64,000 nt of DNA from positions 1 through 64,000 of IMG/VR virus record IMGVR_UViG_3300009159_005817; one strand, 5' to 3'. This DNA comes from a virus. Positions within the stretch are counted from its first letter, which is position 1; each line of letters begins with the position of its first letter. Shown here in pieces: positions 7,871-16,233 of this stretch. The position numbers were made by a program, and so were the translations under genes. The notes below the pieces were generated by a model, which was not told the origin of the DNA, did not search any database, and saw only the letters and a list, made by a program, of their open reading frames with translations.

Positions 7871-8752
7871 ATGGAATTTTTAAAGTACAACAACTTCATT
7901 CTTAATGAGCAATCTAAATGGGTTAATTTAGACACTATTAATGAAGCTGCACTTACGGCTACTCCAGATAAAAGCGTTAAGTTTGGTATTTGTATTACCA
8001 CTTACAAAATTGATGCTGGTGGTAGACAAAATCACATGTCCACCGAAAAAGTTCTGAGAGAATGTTTAGAGTCAGTTAAAACACAGAGTTGGCCAGAATG
8101 GAAAGTCTATATTATGGGAGACGCATATCCACAAGAAGAATGGCCGGAAATTGAAAAACTTGCTGCATCTATCGTTCCAAAAGATAAACTTTGGATGGAT
8201 AATCTAAAAACACCAGGAGAAAGAGACAAATATGATGGATCTATTCCACATCTAACAGGAGGAAATACGGCAGCAAACGTGACCATCGCTCAAATGAAAA
8301 AAGATGGCATTAAGTATTTTGCACGTCTTGACCATGATGATGCTTGGAAAACCGATCATTTAAAAACTCATGCTACTGCTTATACACAATTCCCAGAAGT
8401 TGTTTATAGTTTAACACAAGCTCGCAAGAAAAGAGTAAAAGGAGATGCCGGATCTTACATGTATTTTCCTGACAAAGGAACATATGAGAATTCTGAAAAT
8501 AATTACACATTAGGTCTTGGTGGACAATGTCATTCAGCAATGACTTGGAAATTAGAACCTTTAAAATATATCAAGTATCGTACTTGGGATCAACAAAAAG
8601 CGACACAACCTCGTAGAAAAGAGTGCTTCCCTGGCGATTGGGATAATACTGAAAGAATTAAAAGAATTGTAGAAGATGAAAATAATAAACACTCAATGAT
8701 TTTTGTTCCTAAATTAACTGTAAAATATCGTAACTCTGAAGGAAAATTTTAA
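7871..8752 (+). CDS. GT2-like glycosyltransferase with capsid-targeting N-terminus
   Basis: The first ~26 residues carry two cleavage-type motifs, MEFLKYNNFILNE|Q and DTINE|A. After them a GT-A fold begins (FGICITTYKID) with LRECLESVKTQSWPEWKVYI and the metal-binding FARLDHDDAW near residue 158, typical of family GT2. A tagged glycosyltransferase implies packaging in the head and delivery into the host, as T4 does with the ADP-ribosyltransferase Alt. It lies 23 bases after the sugar-synthesis genes. The packaging is inference. Confidence 0.75.
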   Translation: MEFLKYNNFILNEQSKWVNLDTINEAALTATPDKSVKFGICITTYKIDAGGRQNHMSTEKVLRECLESVKTQSWPEWKVYIMGDAYPQEEWPEIEKLAASIVPKDKLWMDNLKTPGERDKYDGSIPHLTGGNTAANVTIAQMKKDGIKYFARLDHDDAWKTDHLKTHATAYTQFPEVVYSLTQARKKRVKGDAGSYMYFPDKGTYENSENNYTLGLGGQCHSAMTWKLEPLKYIKYRTWDQQKATQPRRKECFPGDWDNTERIKRIVEDENNKHSMIFVPKLTVKYRNSEGKF

Positions 8753-8753
8753 T

Positions 8754-9326
8754 ATGAAAAAACTACTAATCTTATTAATCTCGAGTCTTCCTCTTTTTGG
8801 ATATTCACAAGACACTCTGGTAAAAAGACCTATCTATACTGTAAAATATTCTCAATCACTACAACAACCTCTTTGGTTAGAGTATTCTGTTAAAAGTCGT
8901 GAATGTGGAGCGAAACGAGATGGAATGGATTTTTATTCCGAAAAGGGAATTATAACAAGTGACAACGCTGATTATGCCGATAATGTTTATGATAAAGGTC
9001 ATATGGCTCCTGCTGCCGATTTCTGTGTTAATCGAGAAACTCTATTACTAACATTTTCCTATCTCAATTGTGCTCTTCAACACTATAAATTAAACCGAGG
9101 TGTATGGAAACAACTTGAATCAAATGAACGTGAATGGTCTAAAACTGATTCATTGATTATTCGAATCGATGTTATTTTTGAAAATGCTACCAAACTTCCT
9201 AGTGGTGCAACTATTCCTACTGCTTTTAAGAAGACTATTAAATTCTATAATTCAAAGAAGACGGTTGTTTATTACTTCAAAAACGAACCTCCTACAAAAA
9301 CACTAGATCAATATCTAGTTAAATAA
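8754..9326 (+). CDS. Exported NUC-type DNA/RNA endonuclease
   Basis: A signal peptide (MKKLLILLISSLPLFGYSQ) precedes a beta-beta-alpha-Me nuclease domain. YDKGHMAPAADF supplies the catalytic His (H83) of the (R/K)GH motif; LNCALQHYKLNRGVWKQLE supplies the metal-binding Asn (N105) and the conserved N114 and E122. The family (NucA, Serratia nuclease, EndoG) degrades DNA and RNA without sequence preference. Export to the periplasm suggests breakdown of incoming or released DNA. Confidence 0.87.
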   Translation: MKKLLILLISSLPLFGYSQDTLVKRPIYTVKYSQSLQQPLWLEYSVKSRECGAKRDGMDFYSEKGIITSDNADYADNVYDKGHMAPAADFCVNRETLLLTFSYLNCALQHYKLNRGVWKQLESNEREWSKTDSLIIRIDVIFENATKLPSGATIPTAFKKTIKFYNSKKTVVYYFKNEPPTKTLDQYLVK

Positions 9327-9330
9327 CTAA

Positions 9331-9399
9331 TTGTTAATAACTTTTGATCCCGAGATTTTTTAATCTCGGGATTTTGTATTATATTTGTATATACAATTT
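9331..9399 (+). promoter_or_regulatory. Dyad-type phage promoter 1 (Nudix gene)
   Basis: TTGTTAATAACTTT (9331) lies exactly 46 bases before TATTATATTTGTATATACAA (9377). The latter contains TATATTTG, fitting the Bacteroidota -7 consensus TAnnTTTG, and the perfect 12-base palindrome TTGTATATACAA. GTTAATAAC in the distal box is also a dyad. The start codon at 9410 follows by about 11 bases. An intrinsic terminator fills the spacer. Confidence 0.8.
9347..9375 (+). terminator. Intrinsic terminator nested inside promoter 1
   Basis: Perfect 11-base-pair stem ATCCCGAGATT / AATCTCGGGAT with a TTTT loop and a short T tail. It would end transcription of the nuclease and sugar operon while lying between the distal box and the -7 box of the next promoter. 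Confidence 0.75.
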
Positions 9400-9409
9400 A
9401 AAACAATAT

Positions 9410-9802
9410 ATGCAAAAGATTAGTGCTCAAGTTGTCCTCATCAACGAGGAAGGAAAAATTCTCTGTGTTTCTAGAAAAGATAACCATTCTGATTTTGGTT
9501 TACCTGGTGGTAAATCCGATCCTGAAGATAATGGTGATCCCGTTCAAACTGCCATTAGAGAAACCAAAGAAGAAACCGGTTTAGATGTTCACGATCTTAA
9601 ACTTATATTTGCAATTCATAAATACGGTTTCATGAATTATACTTATGTTGCCAAGTATTCTGGTGAAATTCATTTTAATGAACCTCATATTGTTAAATGG
9701 GCACCAATCAAATTAGCAACGGAAGGAACCTTCGGTGTGTATAATCAATTAGTTGCAGAATCCTTAAGAGATTCAAATTATGAATTCATCCGCCATTTTT
9801 AA
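9410..9802 (+). CDS. Nudix hydrolase
   Basis: The 130-residue protein carries a Nudix box (GGKSDPEDNGDPVQTAIRE then TKEETGLD, about residues 36-62) with the REx2EE core intact and a slightly expanded first half. Nudix enzymes hydrolyse nucleoside diphosphates linked to other groups. The start is set at 9410 because the in-frame codons upstream lie inside the promoter and terminator. The gene appears monocistronic, since another promoter follows at once. Confidence 0.88.
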   Translation: MQKISAQVVLINEEGKILCVSRKDNHSDFGLPGGKSDPEDNGDPVQTAIRETKEETGLDVHDLKLIFAIHKYGFMNYTYVAKYSGEIHFNEPHIVKWAPIKLATEGTFGVYNQLVAESLRDSNYEFIRHF

Positions 9803-9804
9803 AA

Positions 9805-9873
9805 TTGTTAATAACTTTATTCAAAAAGATTTTTTTATTTCACAAAGATTTATTATATTTGTATATACAATTT
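9805..9873 (+). promoter_or_regulatory. Dyad-type phage promoter 2
   Basis: TTGTTAATAACTTT at 9805 and TATTATATTTGTATATACAA at 9851, again spaced by exactly 46 bases. The spacer holds a T-rich run and CACAAAGAT. The next start codon (9887) is 14 bases beyond the palindrome region. Confidence 0.8.
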
Positions 9874-9886
9874 AAACAAATAACAT

Positions 9887-10096
9887 ATGCAACCTTTCGT
9901 AATTACTCTATCCGCTAAAGCCGCAAAATCTTTTCTTAAAGATCTTCGATCAAATGCAATTTCATTACAAACCATCGTAGAAAAAACCCATTTTACGCAT
10001 TTCGGATTTATGGAAGATTCACCTAAACTCCAAATGGCAATTCATTTAGTGAAAGAAAGATTCGGTACTAAATCATTTTCAATTGAATACATCTAA
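9887..10096 (+). CDS. Small promoter-proximal protein (69 aa), unknown
   Basis: A short, mildly basic protein (MQPFVITLSAKAAKSFLKD) immediately downstream of a strong promoter and apparently cotranscribed with 10115 and 10550. This placement is typical of early host-takeover genes. No motif recognised. Confidence 0.65.
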   Translation: MQPFVITLSAKAAKSFLKDLRSNAISLQTIVEKTHFTHFGFMEDSPKLQMAIHLVKERFGTKSFSIEYI

Positions 10097-10114
10097 TATT
10101 AAAACCAAAATCAT

Positions 10115-10534
10115 ATGAGCAATTACAAACAATGGATGAATCAAAAACAATCAGAAGTAAAAATAACAATTTCACCTTCTGATCTTGAGTACTCTGAAAT
10201 TATAAAAGAATATACATTACTTACTGGATCTACGAATTATTACGATAATCGTGATCTATACAATCAAATTACCAATAATATACGAAAGGTAATTATCTTA
10301 GAAAATGTTTCTTTAAACGAAGCTCAAACTTTCGCTGAACCTTTAAGAATTACATTCCCTAATCAATGTGTTTCACTTTATGCTGGTGAAAATTCATTCG
10401 TTGGTAATACCACTTGGAACGATCAATTAAAAATGTTTTTTGAATATCCAACATTTACGGAAATTGGAAAATCCATAATGGCAATCCGAAAAGAAGAAGC
10501 AAACGCAATGGGAATCGAAGCATCTTGGGAATAA
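10115..10534 (+). CDS. Unknown protein (139 aa)
   Basis: Soluble mixed alpha/beta protein (ITISPSDLEYSEIIKEYTLL near residues 18-37) with no recognised family. It is the second gene of the transcription unit started by promoter 2. Confidence 0.62.
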   Translation: MSNYKQWMNQKQSEVKITISPSDLEYSEIIKEYTLLTGSTNYYDNRDLYNQITNNIRKVIILENVSLNEAQTFAEPLRITFPNQCVSLYAGENSFVGNTTWNDQLKMFFEYPTFTEIGKSIMAIRKEEANAMGIEASWE

Positions 10535-10549
10535 TCAAAATTAATCTAT

Positions 10550-10684
10550 ATGCAATATATCAAAAAAATCTATCGTGCAATACGATGCAAATTTTGCGGA
10601 AAGAATATATCTTCCGTTGGTGCAGGAACCGAACCTCGACCTGAAATGTGTGAGCGATGCTATGAACATGGCGGAGATGAATAA
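10550..10684 (+). CDS. Zinc-finger mini-protein (44 aa)
   Basis: Starts ATG 10550, stops TAA 10682-10684. It contains two CxxC pairs (CKFCGK at residues 13-18 and CERC near 34-37), which form a small zinc-binding knuckle. A short promoter-driven zinc protein is typical of phage regulators of host machinery. The gene fills the gap exactly up to promoter 3. Confidence 0.6.
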   Translation: MQYIKKIYRAIRCKFCGKNISSVGAGTEPRPEMCERCYEHGGDE

Positions 10685-10753
10685 TTGTTAATAACTTTCC
10701 TACAAAACATTTTTTTATTCCACAAAAAAGTATTATATTTGTTATAACCAATT
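10685..10753 (+). promoter_or_regulatory. Dyad-type phage promoter 3
   Basis: TTGTTAATAACTTT at 10685, TATTATATTTGTTATAACCA at 10731, spacing 46. The start-site dyad differs from promoters 1 and 2 (GTTATAAC) but symmetry is kept. It drives the 80-residue gene at 10766. Confidence 0.78.
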
Positions 10754-10765
10754 AAAAAATAATCT

Positions 10766-11008
10766 ATGAATTCATTCTATGACAATCTAAAAGGCGTTGA
10801 AAAAGTAATGTACAAAACAAAATTCGACTTTCACATGAAATATTCTACCGGTGCTACCAAAGATTCTGCACATACTGCTGGTATTAAAGAGCTAGAAAGA
10901 CTTGGAAAAATGCGTAAAGAAATGGATCAACCACAAACTTATGTAGATCTTTCAACTGGTCGTAAATTTCGTTCAACCGAATCAGAACTTATATCACGTA
11001 ATTCTTAA
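10766..11008 (+). CDS. Unknown basic protein (80 aa)
   Basis: Charged small protein (KVMYKTKFDFHMKYSTGATK) directly behind promoter 3, ending with a Ser/Glu-rich tail. No family recognised. Probably an early gene judging from the promoter. Confidence 0.6.
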   Translation: MNSFYDNLKGVEKVMYKTKFDFHMKYSTGATKDSAHTAGIKELERLGKMRKEMDQPQTYVDLSTGRKFRSTESELISRNS

Positions 11009-11028
11009 CATCATATAAATTATAACTA

Positions 11029-11274
11029 ATGAAAAAATTACTCACATTTGCTCTTATCATTGTTTCTATTGCAACTTCATGTAAAGAGCCAAAAAGTAAA
11101 ACCGTTGTTAATCACATAGTTCAATCTATTGACACATCATTAAAATGGAATCCGACTATTCAACGAATGGAACCAATCTATGTTTATCATTATATAGATG
11201 GTGATAGTGTAAGAATGGCTGCTGATCGAATAAAAATCGGTGATACCATACCATACATATATTATAAATACTAA
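11029..11274 (+). CDS. Putative lipoprotein (81 aa)
   Basis: The N-terminal hydrophobic segment ends in a lipobox (SIATSC with Cys18), followed by KEPKSK and a polar domain with a C-terminal strand-rich part (GDTIPYIYYKY). It should be lipidated and exported. A CATATAAAT motif lies about 10 bases before the start. The target is unknown; superinfection exclusion is one possibility. Confidence 0.65.
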   Translation: MKKLLTFALIIVSIATSCKEPKSKTVVNHIVQSIDTSLKWNPTIQRMEPIYVYHYIDGDSVRMAADRIKIGDTIPYIYYKY

Positions 11275-11283
11275 TCTTTTCGA

Positions 11284-13119
11284 ATGAAAGTAACAGACAT
11301 AAGTAAAAAATACGAATTACTCGATGAAATACAGCACGTCTTAAAAAGACCTGGAATGTATATTGGTTCAACCAAACCACATCAATCATCCGAGTATTTT
11401 TTAGAAGATGGTAAATTTCAAAAAGAAGAAATTGAATTTAATCCAGGCTTTCTAAAATTATTTGATGAAATCGTTTCCAACTCGGTAGATGAATCTAAAC
11501 GTAATAAGACACTAGATACTATCGTTGTAAATGTAAACGAACAAACAAATGAAATTACCATTTGGGATAATGGTGGTATTCCAGTTGTTCAACATACTGA
11601 ACACAAACAATGGATTCCAGAATTAATCTTCTCAAATCTTCGTGCTGGTTCAAATTTCGATGATACTCAATCAAGAACCGTTGCTGGAACAAATGGTGTT
11701 GGTTCCACATTAACTAATATCTTTTCCAAGAAATTTACAGTAAAAACGGCAGATGGTAAAAATCAATACCTTCAAACCTTTTCCGACAACATGGGAAAAC
11801 GAACCGAAGCTAAGATTTCCAAATCTGATAGAAAATTTACTGAAATATCTTATATCGCGGATCTTCAACAATTTGGAATGAAATCAATTGGCGAAAAGCA
11901 TCTCAAAATGATGCGTAAACGTTTAATCGATATTGCCGCTGCAAATCCAGGACTTCGAGTAAATTTCAATAAAGAGAAATATCGTTTCAAATCATTTTTA
12001 GAATATGTTAAATTATACGTCAATGAAGCTTTATTCGAATCTTCAGAAAATTGGGAATTCGCTTTTGCACCATCAAACGGATCTTTTCAATCTGTTTCCT
12101 TTGTTAACTCCATTGAAACTAAGGATGGTGGAACTCATATCAATTACATCTTAAATCAAGCAGTTGAAAAACTACGAATTCTAATTAAGAAAAAACATAA
12201 AGTCGAGGTAAAACCAGCCGAGATTCGTAATCACATTTTTCTATTTGTTAATGCAACGGTATTCAATCCGGCATTCTCATCCCAAACTAAAGAAAAACTA
12301 ATTACCGAACCTAAAGATTTTGGATCTTCTCATATCATTTCAGATAAACTTGCAATGCGTATCTTTCAATCTGAAATTGTAAAATCATTACTTGATTGGA
12401 TAGATCGTAAAAAGGAAGCTGATGAAAGAGCACAACTTCGTAAATTAAACAAGAATTTAGATACCACCAAGATTCAAAAGCTAATTGATGCAAAATCTAG
12501 AGGTGATCGTGATAAATGTGTACTTGGTATATTCGAAGGAATGAGTGCATTAAGTGCCGTTCGTAAATTTAGAGAACCTCAATCATTCGGTGCATTTCCA
12601 CTCAAAGGAAAATTCCTAAATGTTAATGAACTAAAACCATCTGATGTTATTAAGAATCGTGAAGTAGTCGATCTTATGGGTTCGCTTGGACTTCGTTTAG
12701 GTGAAGCACCTGAAAATCTTCGATATGGTAAAATTTACATATATACCGATGCTGATCCAGATGGTGATGCAATCGCTGCATTGTTAATTAATTTCTTCGC
12801 TAAATTTTGGCCAGAATTATTTACTGAAAATCGCATCTTCCGTATTATGACTCCTATTGTGGTTGCTCAAAAAGGAAAACAAACCATGAGTTTCTATACT
12901 AACGAAGAATATCATAAATGGTTTAAAGAAATCGATCCAAAACCCTGGTCTATCGAATACAAAAAAGGTCTTGCATCTCTTGAAGATGTGGAATACAACG
13001 ATATCATTCGTAATCCAAATACTTTATTGCTTACTAGCGATAAATTATTCAAACAAACTTTATCTGAATGGTTCGGTGGAGATTCAACCCCTAGAAAAAC
13101 AAAATTGTTAAAAGCGTAA
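11284..13119 (+). CDS. DNA topoisomerase II large subunit (T4 gp39-like, GyrB/ParE)
   Basis: Residues 1-210 hold the GHKL ATPase: VLKRPGMYIGS, FDEIVSNSVDES, IWDNGGIPV and the AGTNGVGSTLTN lid. The TOPRIM domain has E417 (GIFEGMSALS) and DADPDGD (about residues 489-495). At 611 aa it is near the size of T4 gp39 and shorter than bacterial GyrB. It pairs with the following gene, four bases away, to form a phage type II topoisomerase for replication. Confidence 0.95.
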   Translation: MKVTDISKKYELLDEIQHVLKRPGMYIGSTKPHQSSEYFLEDGKFQKEEIEFNPGFLKLFDEIVSNSVDESKRNKTLDTIVVNVNEQTNEITIWDNGGIPVVQHTEHKQWIPELIFSNLRAGSNFDDTQSRTVAGTNGVGSTLTNIFSKKFTVKTADGKNQYLQTFSDNMGKRTEAKISKSDRKFTEISYIADLQQFGMKSIGEKHLKMMRKRLIDIAAANPGLRVNFNKEKYRFKSFLEYVKLYVNEALFESSENWEFAFAPSNGSFQSVSFVNSIETKDGGTHINYILNQAVEKLRILIKKKHKVEVKPAEIRNHIFLFVNATVFNPAFSSQTKEKLITEPKDFGSSHIISDKLAMRIFQSEIVKSLLDWIDRKKEADERAQLRKLNKNLDTTKIQKLIDAKSRGDRDKCVLGIFEGMSALSAVRKFREPQSFGAFPLKGKFLNVNELKPSDVIKNREVVDLMGSLGLRLGEAPENLRYGKIYIYTDADPDGDAIAALLINFFAKFWPELFTENRIFRIMTPIVVAQKGKQTMSFYTNEEYHKWFKEIDPKPWSIEYKKGLASLEDVEYNDIIRNPNTLLLTSDKLFKQTLSEWFGGDSTPRKTKLLKA

Positions 13120-13123
13120 ATAT

Positions 13124-14482
13124 ATGAAAGTAGCTGAACAGAAATCAAAATCGGTAACTGAATATCTGGATACCGAATATTTAAGTTATGCCAAGTATGT
13201 GGTGGAAAATCGTGCAATACCTTCGGTTATTGATGGATTCAAACCAACACAAAGAAAAATCATTTTTACTGCAAATCGAGCATGGAAGAATGGAACTGAA
13301 AAACCTTTTAAGATTTTTCAATTGAGCGGTAAAGTTGCAGTTGAATCTTTTTATCATCATGGTAATGCATCACTTGATGCTGCAATTATTGGTATGGCAC
13401 AATCATTTAAGAATTCACTTCCGCTCCTTGAAGAGATTGGTCAATTTGGATCTTTGCGATCTCCTGAAGCCGGTGCTCCTCGTTATATCTCAACTAAATT
13501 ATCTAAAAATTTCAGATTGATTTATAAAGACTTCGAATTACTTACTCCTCGAATGGAAGAAGGAAATGAAATTGAACCTGAATATTTCTTACCAATTATA
13601 CCTACTGTTTTATTAAATGGATCTTCCGGTATTGCAGTTGGATTTGCCACTAACATTCTTAACCGAAATCCAATTGATTTAATCGATGCTTGTCTTGCGA
13701 TTGTTAATGGAAAGAAATTTAAAGAACCTTTACCATGGTGGAGAGACTTTAACGGTAACGTTGAAAAAGTCGATGGCAGTGCATCATCATTTGTATTTCG
13801 TGGAATCTATGATGTAAAAGATACTACAACCGTAGAAATCACAGAACTTCCACCTTCAATGACTCTTGAGAAATATGATAATATTCTTAATGGTTTATTG
13901 GAAAAAGGAATCATTCGTCATTATGATGATAATTGTTCAAATGGAATTAGCTATACCGTAAAAATTGGTAGAGCAGAAATGAAACAACATGAACCTCGTC
14001 TTGAAGGTTATTTAAAATTAGCCGAAGCCGAAACAGAAAATCTAACTTGTTTAGATGAACGTGGTAAGCTAATCATTTTCAAAAACGTAAATGAAATTAT
14101 CAATTACTTTGTAAACTTCCGTCTAAGTTATTATGACAAACGAAAACAATATTACGTTGATCTATATACCCGAGACCTAACTAGATTATCAAATCGAGCT
14201 AGATTTATTAAAATGGTTGTTGATAGCAAACTAAAAATTAATAACGTTCCTAAAGCACAAATCGAAGCTGAATTAATAAAGAATAAATTCGATCAGCTAG
14301 ATGGATCGTTTACTTACTTACTTTCAATGCCTATTCATTCATTAACGAAAGAAAAAATCGATGAATTGCTTAAAGATGTTGAAACCAAAAAATCTGAAAT
14401 CGAAGAAATTCAAAAGTTAACTAAGGAAGAATGGTATAAACAAGACCTTATGGCTCTTAAAAAATCATTACAAACCAAATAA
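13124..14482 (+). CDS. DNA topoisomerase II medium subunit (T4 gp52-like, GyrA/ParC)
   Basis: The breakage-reunion domain begins with RAIPSVIDGFKPTQRKI. The active-site tyrosine is Y121 in EAGAPRYISTKLS, and GSSGIAVGFATNI follows near residue 170. The protein is 452 aa and ends in a coiled-coil region without the GyrA beta-pinwheel, as in T4 gp52. Confidence 0.95.
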   Translation: MKVAEQKSKSVTEYLDTEYLSYAKYVVENRAIPSVIDGFKPTQRKIIFTANRAWKNGTEKPFKIFQLSGKVAVESFYHHGNASLDAAIIGMAQSFKNSLPLLEEIGQFGSLRSPEAGAPRYISTKLSKNFRLIYKDFELLTPRMEEGNEIEPEYFLPIIPTVLLNGSSGIAVGFATNILNRNPIDLIDACLAIVNGKKFKEPLPWWRDFNGNVEKVDGSASSFVFRGIYDVKDTTTVEITELPPSMTLEKYDNILNGLLEKGIIRHYDDNCSNGISYTVKIGRAEMKQHEPRLEGYLKLAEAETENLTCLDERGKLIIFKNVNEIINYFVNFRLSYYDKRKQYYVDLYTRDLTRLSNRARFIKMVVDSKLKINNVPKAQIEAELIKNKFDQLDGSFTYLLSMPIHSLTKEKIDELLKDVETKKSEIEEIQKLTKEEWYKQDLMALKKSLQTK

Positions 14483-14487
14483 TTCAC

Positions 14488-14748
14488 ATGAAAAAATATA
14501 TCATCATTGCGATTGCAGCCTTAATTATAGAAGCTGCTGGTACCATGTACATATCAACCGTTGCTGATAAAAGTATATCAATGATATTTTGGGCTTCTCT
14601 TGGTCCTTTCCTCGGTCTACCATTTGTAGGCTATATGGTTGAATCTAAAACTTGGAAAGACCGTATAAAAATGGCTTTAGCCTCTTCTACTGGTTTTACT
14701 ATTGGAGCGGCAATCATTTATGGAGTTAACAGCACTCATCTTTTTTGA
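14488..14748 (+). CDS. Small membrane protein (86 aa), possibly frameshifted
   Basis: Three hydrophobic segments (about residues 5-23, 31-50 and 65-82). The frame stops right after a run of six T (14741-14746). Dropping one T would continue it for 36 more codons with another hydrophobic helix to a stop at 14855-14857. This may be a true mutation, a sequencing homopolymer error or chance. Function unknown. Confidence 0.6.
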   Translation: MKKYIIIAIAALIIEAAGTMYISTVADKSISMIFWASLGPFLGLPFVGYMVESKTWKDRIKMALASSTGFTIGAAIIYGVNSTHLF

Positions 14749-14857
14749 TGGCCTAGTAGATATATTCCCAATAAGTATTTTGATTATACTTCTCGGATCA
14801 ATAGATGACCACCTTTGTTTAATGATAATTTTGTTAAGGAAAAACTTTATCAAATAA
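14747..14857 (+). other. Possible frameshifted C-terminus of the small membrane protein
   Basis: Reading from GAT 14747 gives DGLVDIFPISILIILLGSI and further residues to TAA 14855-14857, a plausible fourth membrane helix. It joins the gene at 14488 only if one T of the T6 run is removed. The rest of the gap to 14970 is AT-rich; I see no other gene in it. Confidence 0.3.
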
Positions 14858-14969
14858 ATTCTGGTCATTAGAGTATCATATATTGAATCCATATTTTTAG
14901 ATTATAGGAATACTATAATCATATACTATTTTATTATAGTTCTTAGATATATAAAATAAAACCAAGGAA

Positions 14970-15212
14970 ATGAAAGAGAACAAAGATAGAAAATACCAAG
15001 TTCTACTCTCTCCTTCGGATGACCATAAATTAAAGAACATTATCATCAATTACTCATCGGTGAAAGGTCAATTAATGACGGCATCAGCTTATATTCGAGA
15101 TATGATTAACAATCATATAAGAGAATATGAAGGAGAACAAAATTCGTTTGTGAATGAACGAGTTAAAGAAATTATTCAAACAACAAAACAAAATTCAAAA
15201 AACGAAAATTAA
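14970..15212 (+). CDS. Small protein, possible ribbon-helix-helix type (80 aa)
   Basis: The layout (strand KYQVLLSPSDDHKLKNII, then a segment with TASAYIRDMINNHIREYE) resembles an MetJ/Arc-type ribbon-helix-helix DNA-binding domain followed by a charged tail. It lies four bases before the baseplate gene. The DNA-binding role is inferred. Confidence 0.5.
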   Translation: MKENKDRKYQVLLSPSDDHKLKNIIINYSSVKGQLMTASAYIRDMINNHIREYEGEQNSFVNERVKEIIQTTKQNSKNEN

Positions 15213-15215
15213 AAA

Positions 15216-16178
15216 ATGGAAAACAAAAATAATTATGAGGCAGGGATGAATGATTTAGAGAATCGTGAATTTCGCCAAGAAACGAAAATTGAAGAACAGG
15301 AAGTAAAACCTACTTCATTGGGTAAAGCTAGAGATTATACTGATCGTGGATCAGATGAAGCGGCTTTATTACCAGGTTATCATGAAATCTATGCAGAGCA
15401 ATTCCCATCAAAAGGAATTTTTTATCCAGAAGGAACTCGCTTTATGATTCGTGCAGCACAAGTAAAAGAGATTCGTCATTTCTCTACAATCGACGAACAA
15501 AATCCCTTTTCGGTAGATGAAGCCTTAAATGAAATTCTTAATGGATGTATGCAAATTCGTGTACCTGGCCGTCAAGCATCTTTTAAAGATCTTAAAGAAG
15601 AAGATCGTATATTCATAATCATGGCTATTCGTGAATTAACTTTCCTTAAAGGTGAAAATCGTCTAATGTTAAGTGTAACTTGCAAAGAGTGTAGTACTGA
15701 TAATGAACTTGATATTCGTAATGATGCATTTGAATCTACTAAATTAGAAGATACCATTATGAAATATTACGATCCAGAATCTCGTATATTTGATGTACAA
15801 ACTAAATCATCAGGTAATATTAAAATCTCTCCACCATCAATTGGTATCATGAGAGAAATTACTAAATATATTCAAAAGACTCAACAAGAAGGAAAGAAAA
15901 TCGATCAATCATTCGTTAAGGTTCTTCCTTACATGATTCAAGAATGGAGAGGATTTACTGAAGCATCCATTAAAAATATGGAAGTTGAATTTATGCGTTG
16001 GGATACTACTAAATATCAAACAATGAGTAAATTAACTGAAATGACTCGAATAGGGGTAAAAGAAGAGCTAAGTCATAATTGCTCAAAGTGCGGTACGGAG
16101 TTGCGCACTCCCATTAGCTTTCCCGGCGGTATCAAAAGTCTTTTCGTTATTTCAGATATCTCTGGAGAACTTATTTAA
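15216..16178 (+). CDS. T4 gp26-like baseplate/tail assembly protein
   Basis: Hallmarks of the T4_baseplate (gp26-like) family: a charged N-terminus, FPSKGIFYPEG near residue 68, a cysteine pair (CKEC), a helical middle, and a C-terminal zinc-ribbon-like CSKCGTELRTPISF with GGIKSLF. Members act in hub/tail assembly and often serve as tail-assembly chaperones before the tape-measure gene, as here. The last ~100 bases are locally GC-rich and overlap an open +1 frame that runs into the next gene, suggesting a possible frameshift product. Confidence 0.72.
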   Translation: MENKNNYEAGMNDLENREFRQETKIEEQEVKPTSLGKARDYTDRGSDEAALLPGYHEIYAEQFPSKGIFYPEGTRFMIRAAQVKEIRHFSTIDEQNPFSVDEALNEILNGCMQIRVPGRQASFKDLKEEDRIFIIMAIRELTFLKGENRLMLSVTCKECSTDNELDIRNDAFESTKLEDTIMKYYDPESRIFDVQTKSSGNIKISPPSIGIMREITKYIQKTQQEGKKIDQSFVKVLPYMIQEWRGFTEASIKNMEVEFMRWDTTKYQTMSKLTEMTRIGVKEELSHNCSKCGTELRTPISFPGGIKSLFVISDISGELI

Positions 16179-16214
16179 GACTAAAACTTATTTACTTTAT
16201 CATCTACGACTACA

Positions 16215-16233
16215 GCCTTCAGAAATTGAAGGC
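16215..16233 (+). other. Hairpin abutting the start of the 69-aa gene
   Basis: GCCTTCA-GAAAT-TGAAGGC forms a 7-base-pair stem ending exactly one base before ATG 16234. It could restrict initiation there or act as a stimulator for frameshifting from the upstream gene. No T tail follows, so it is not a terminator. Confidence 0.45.

Noticed and set aside
14858-14969. Possible RNA gene in the 14.8-14.97 kb gap
   Set aside because: I find no cloverleaf, terminator or conserved motif; the stretch is AT-rich with weak short repeats only.
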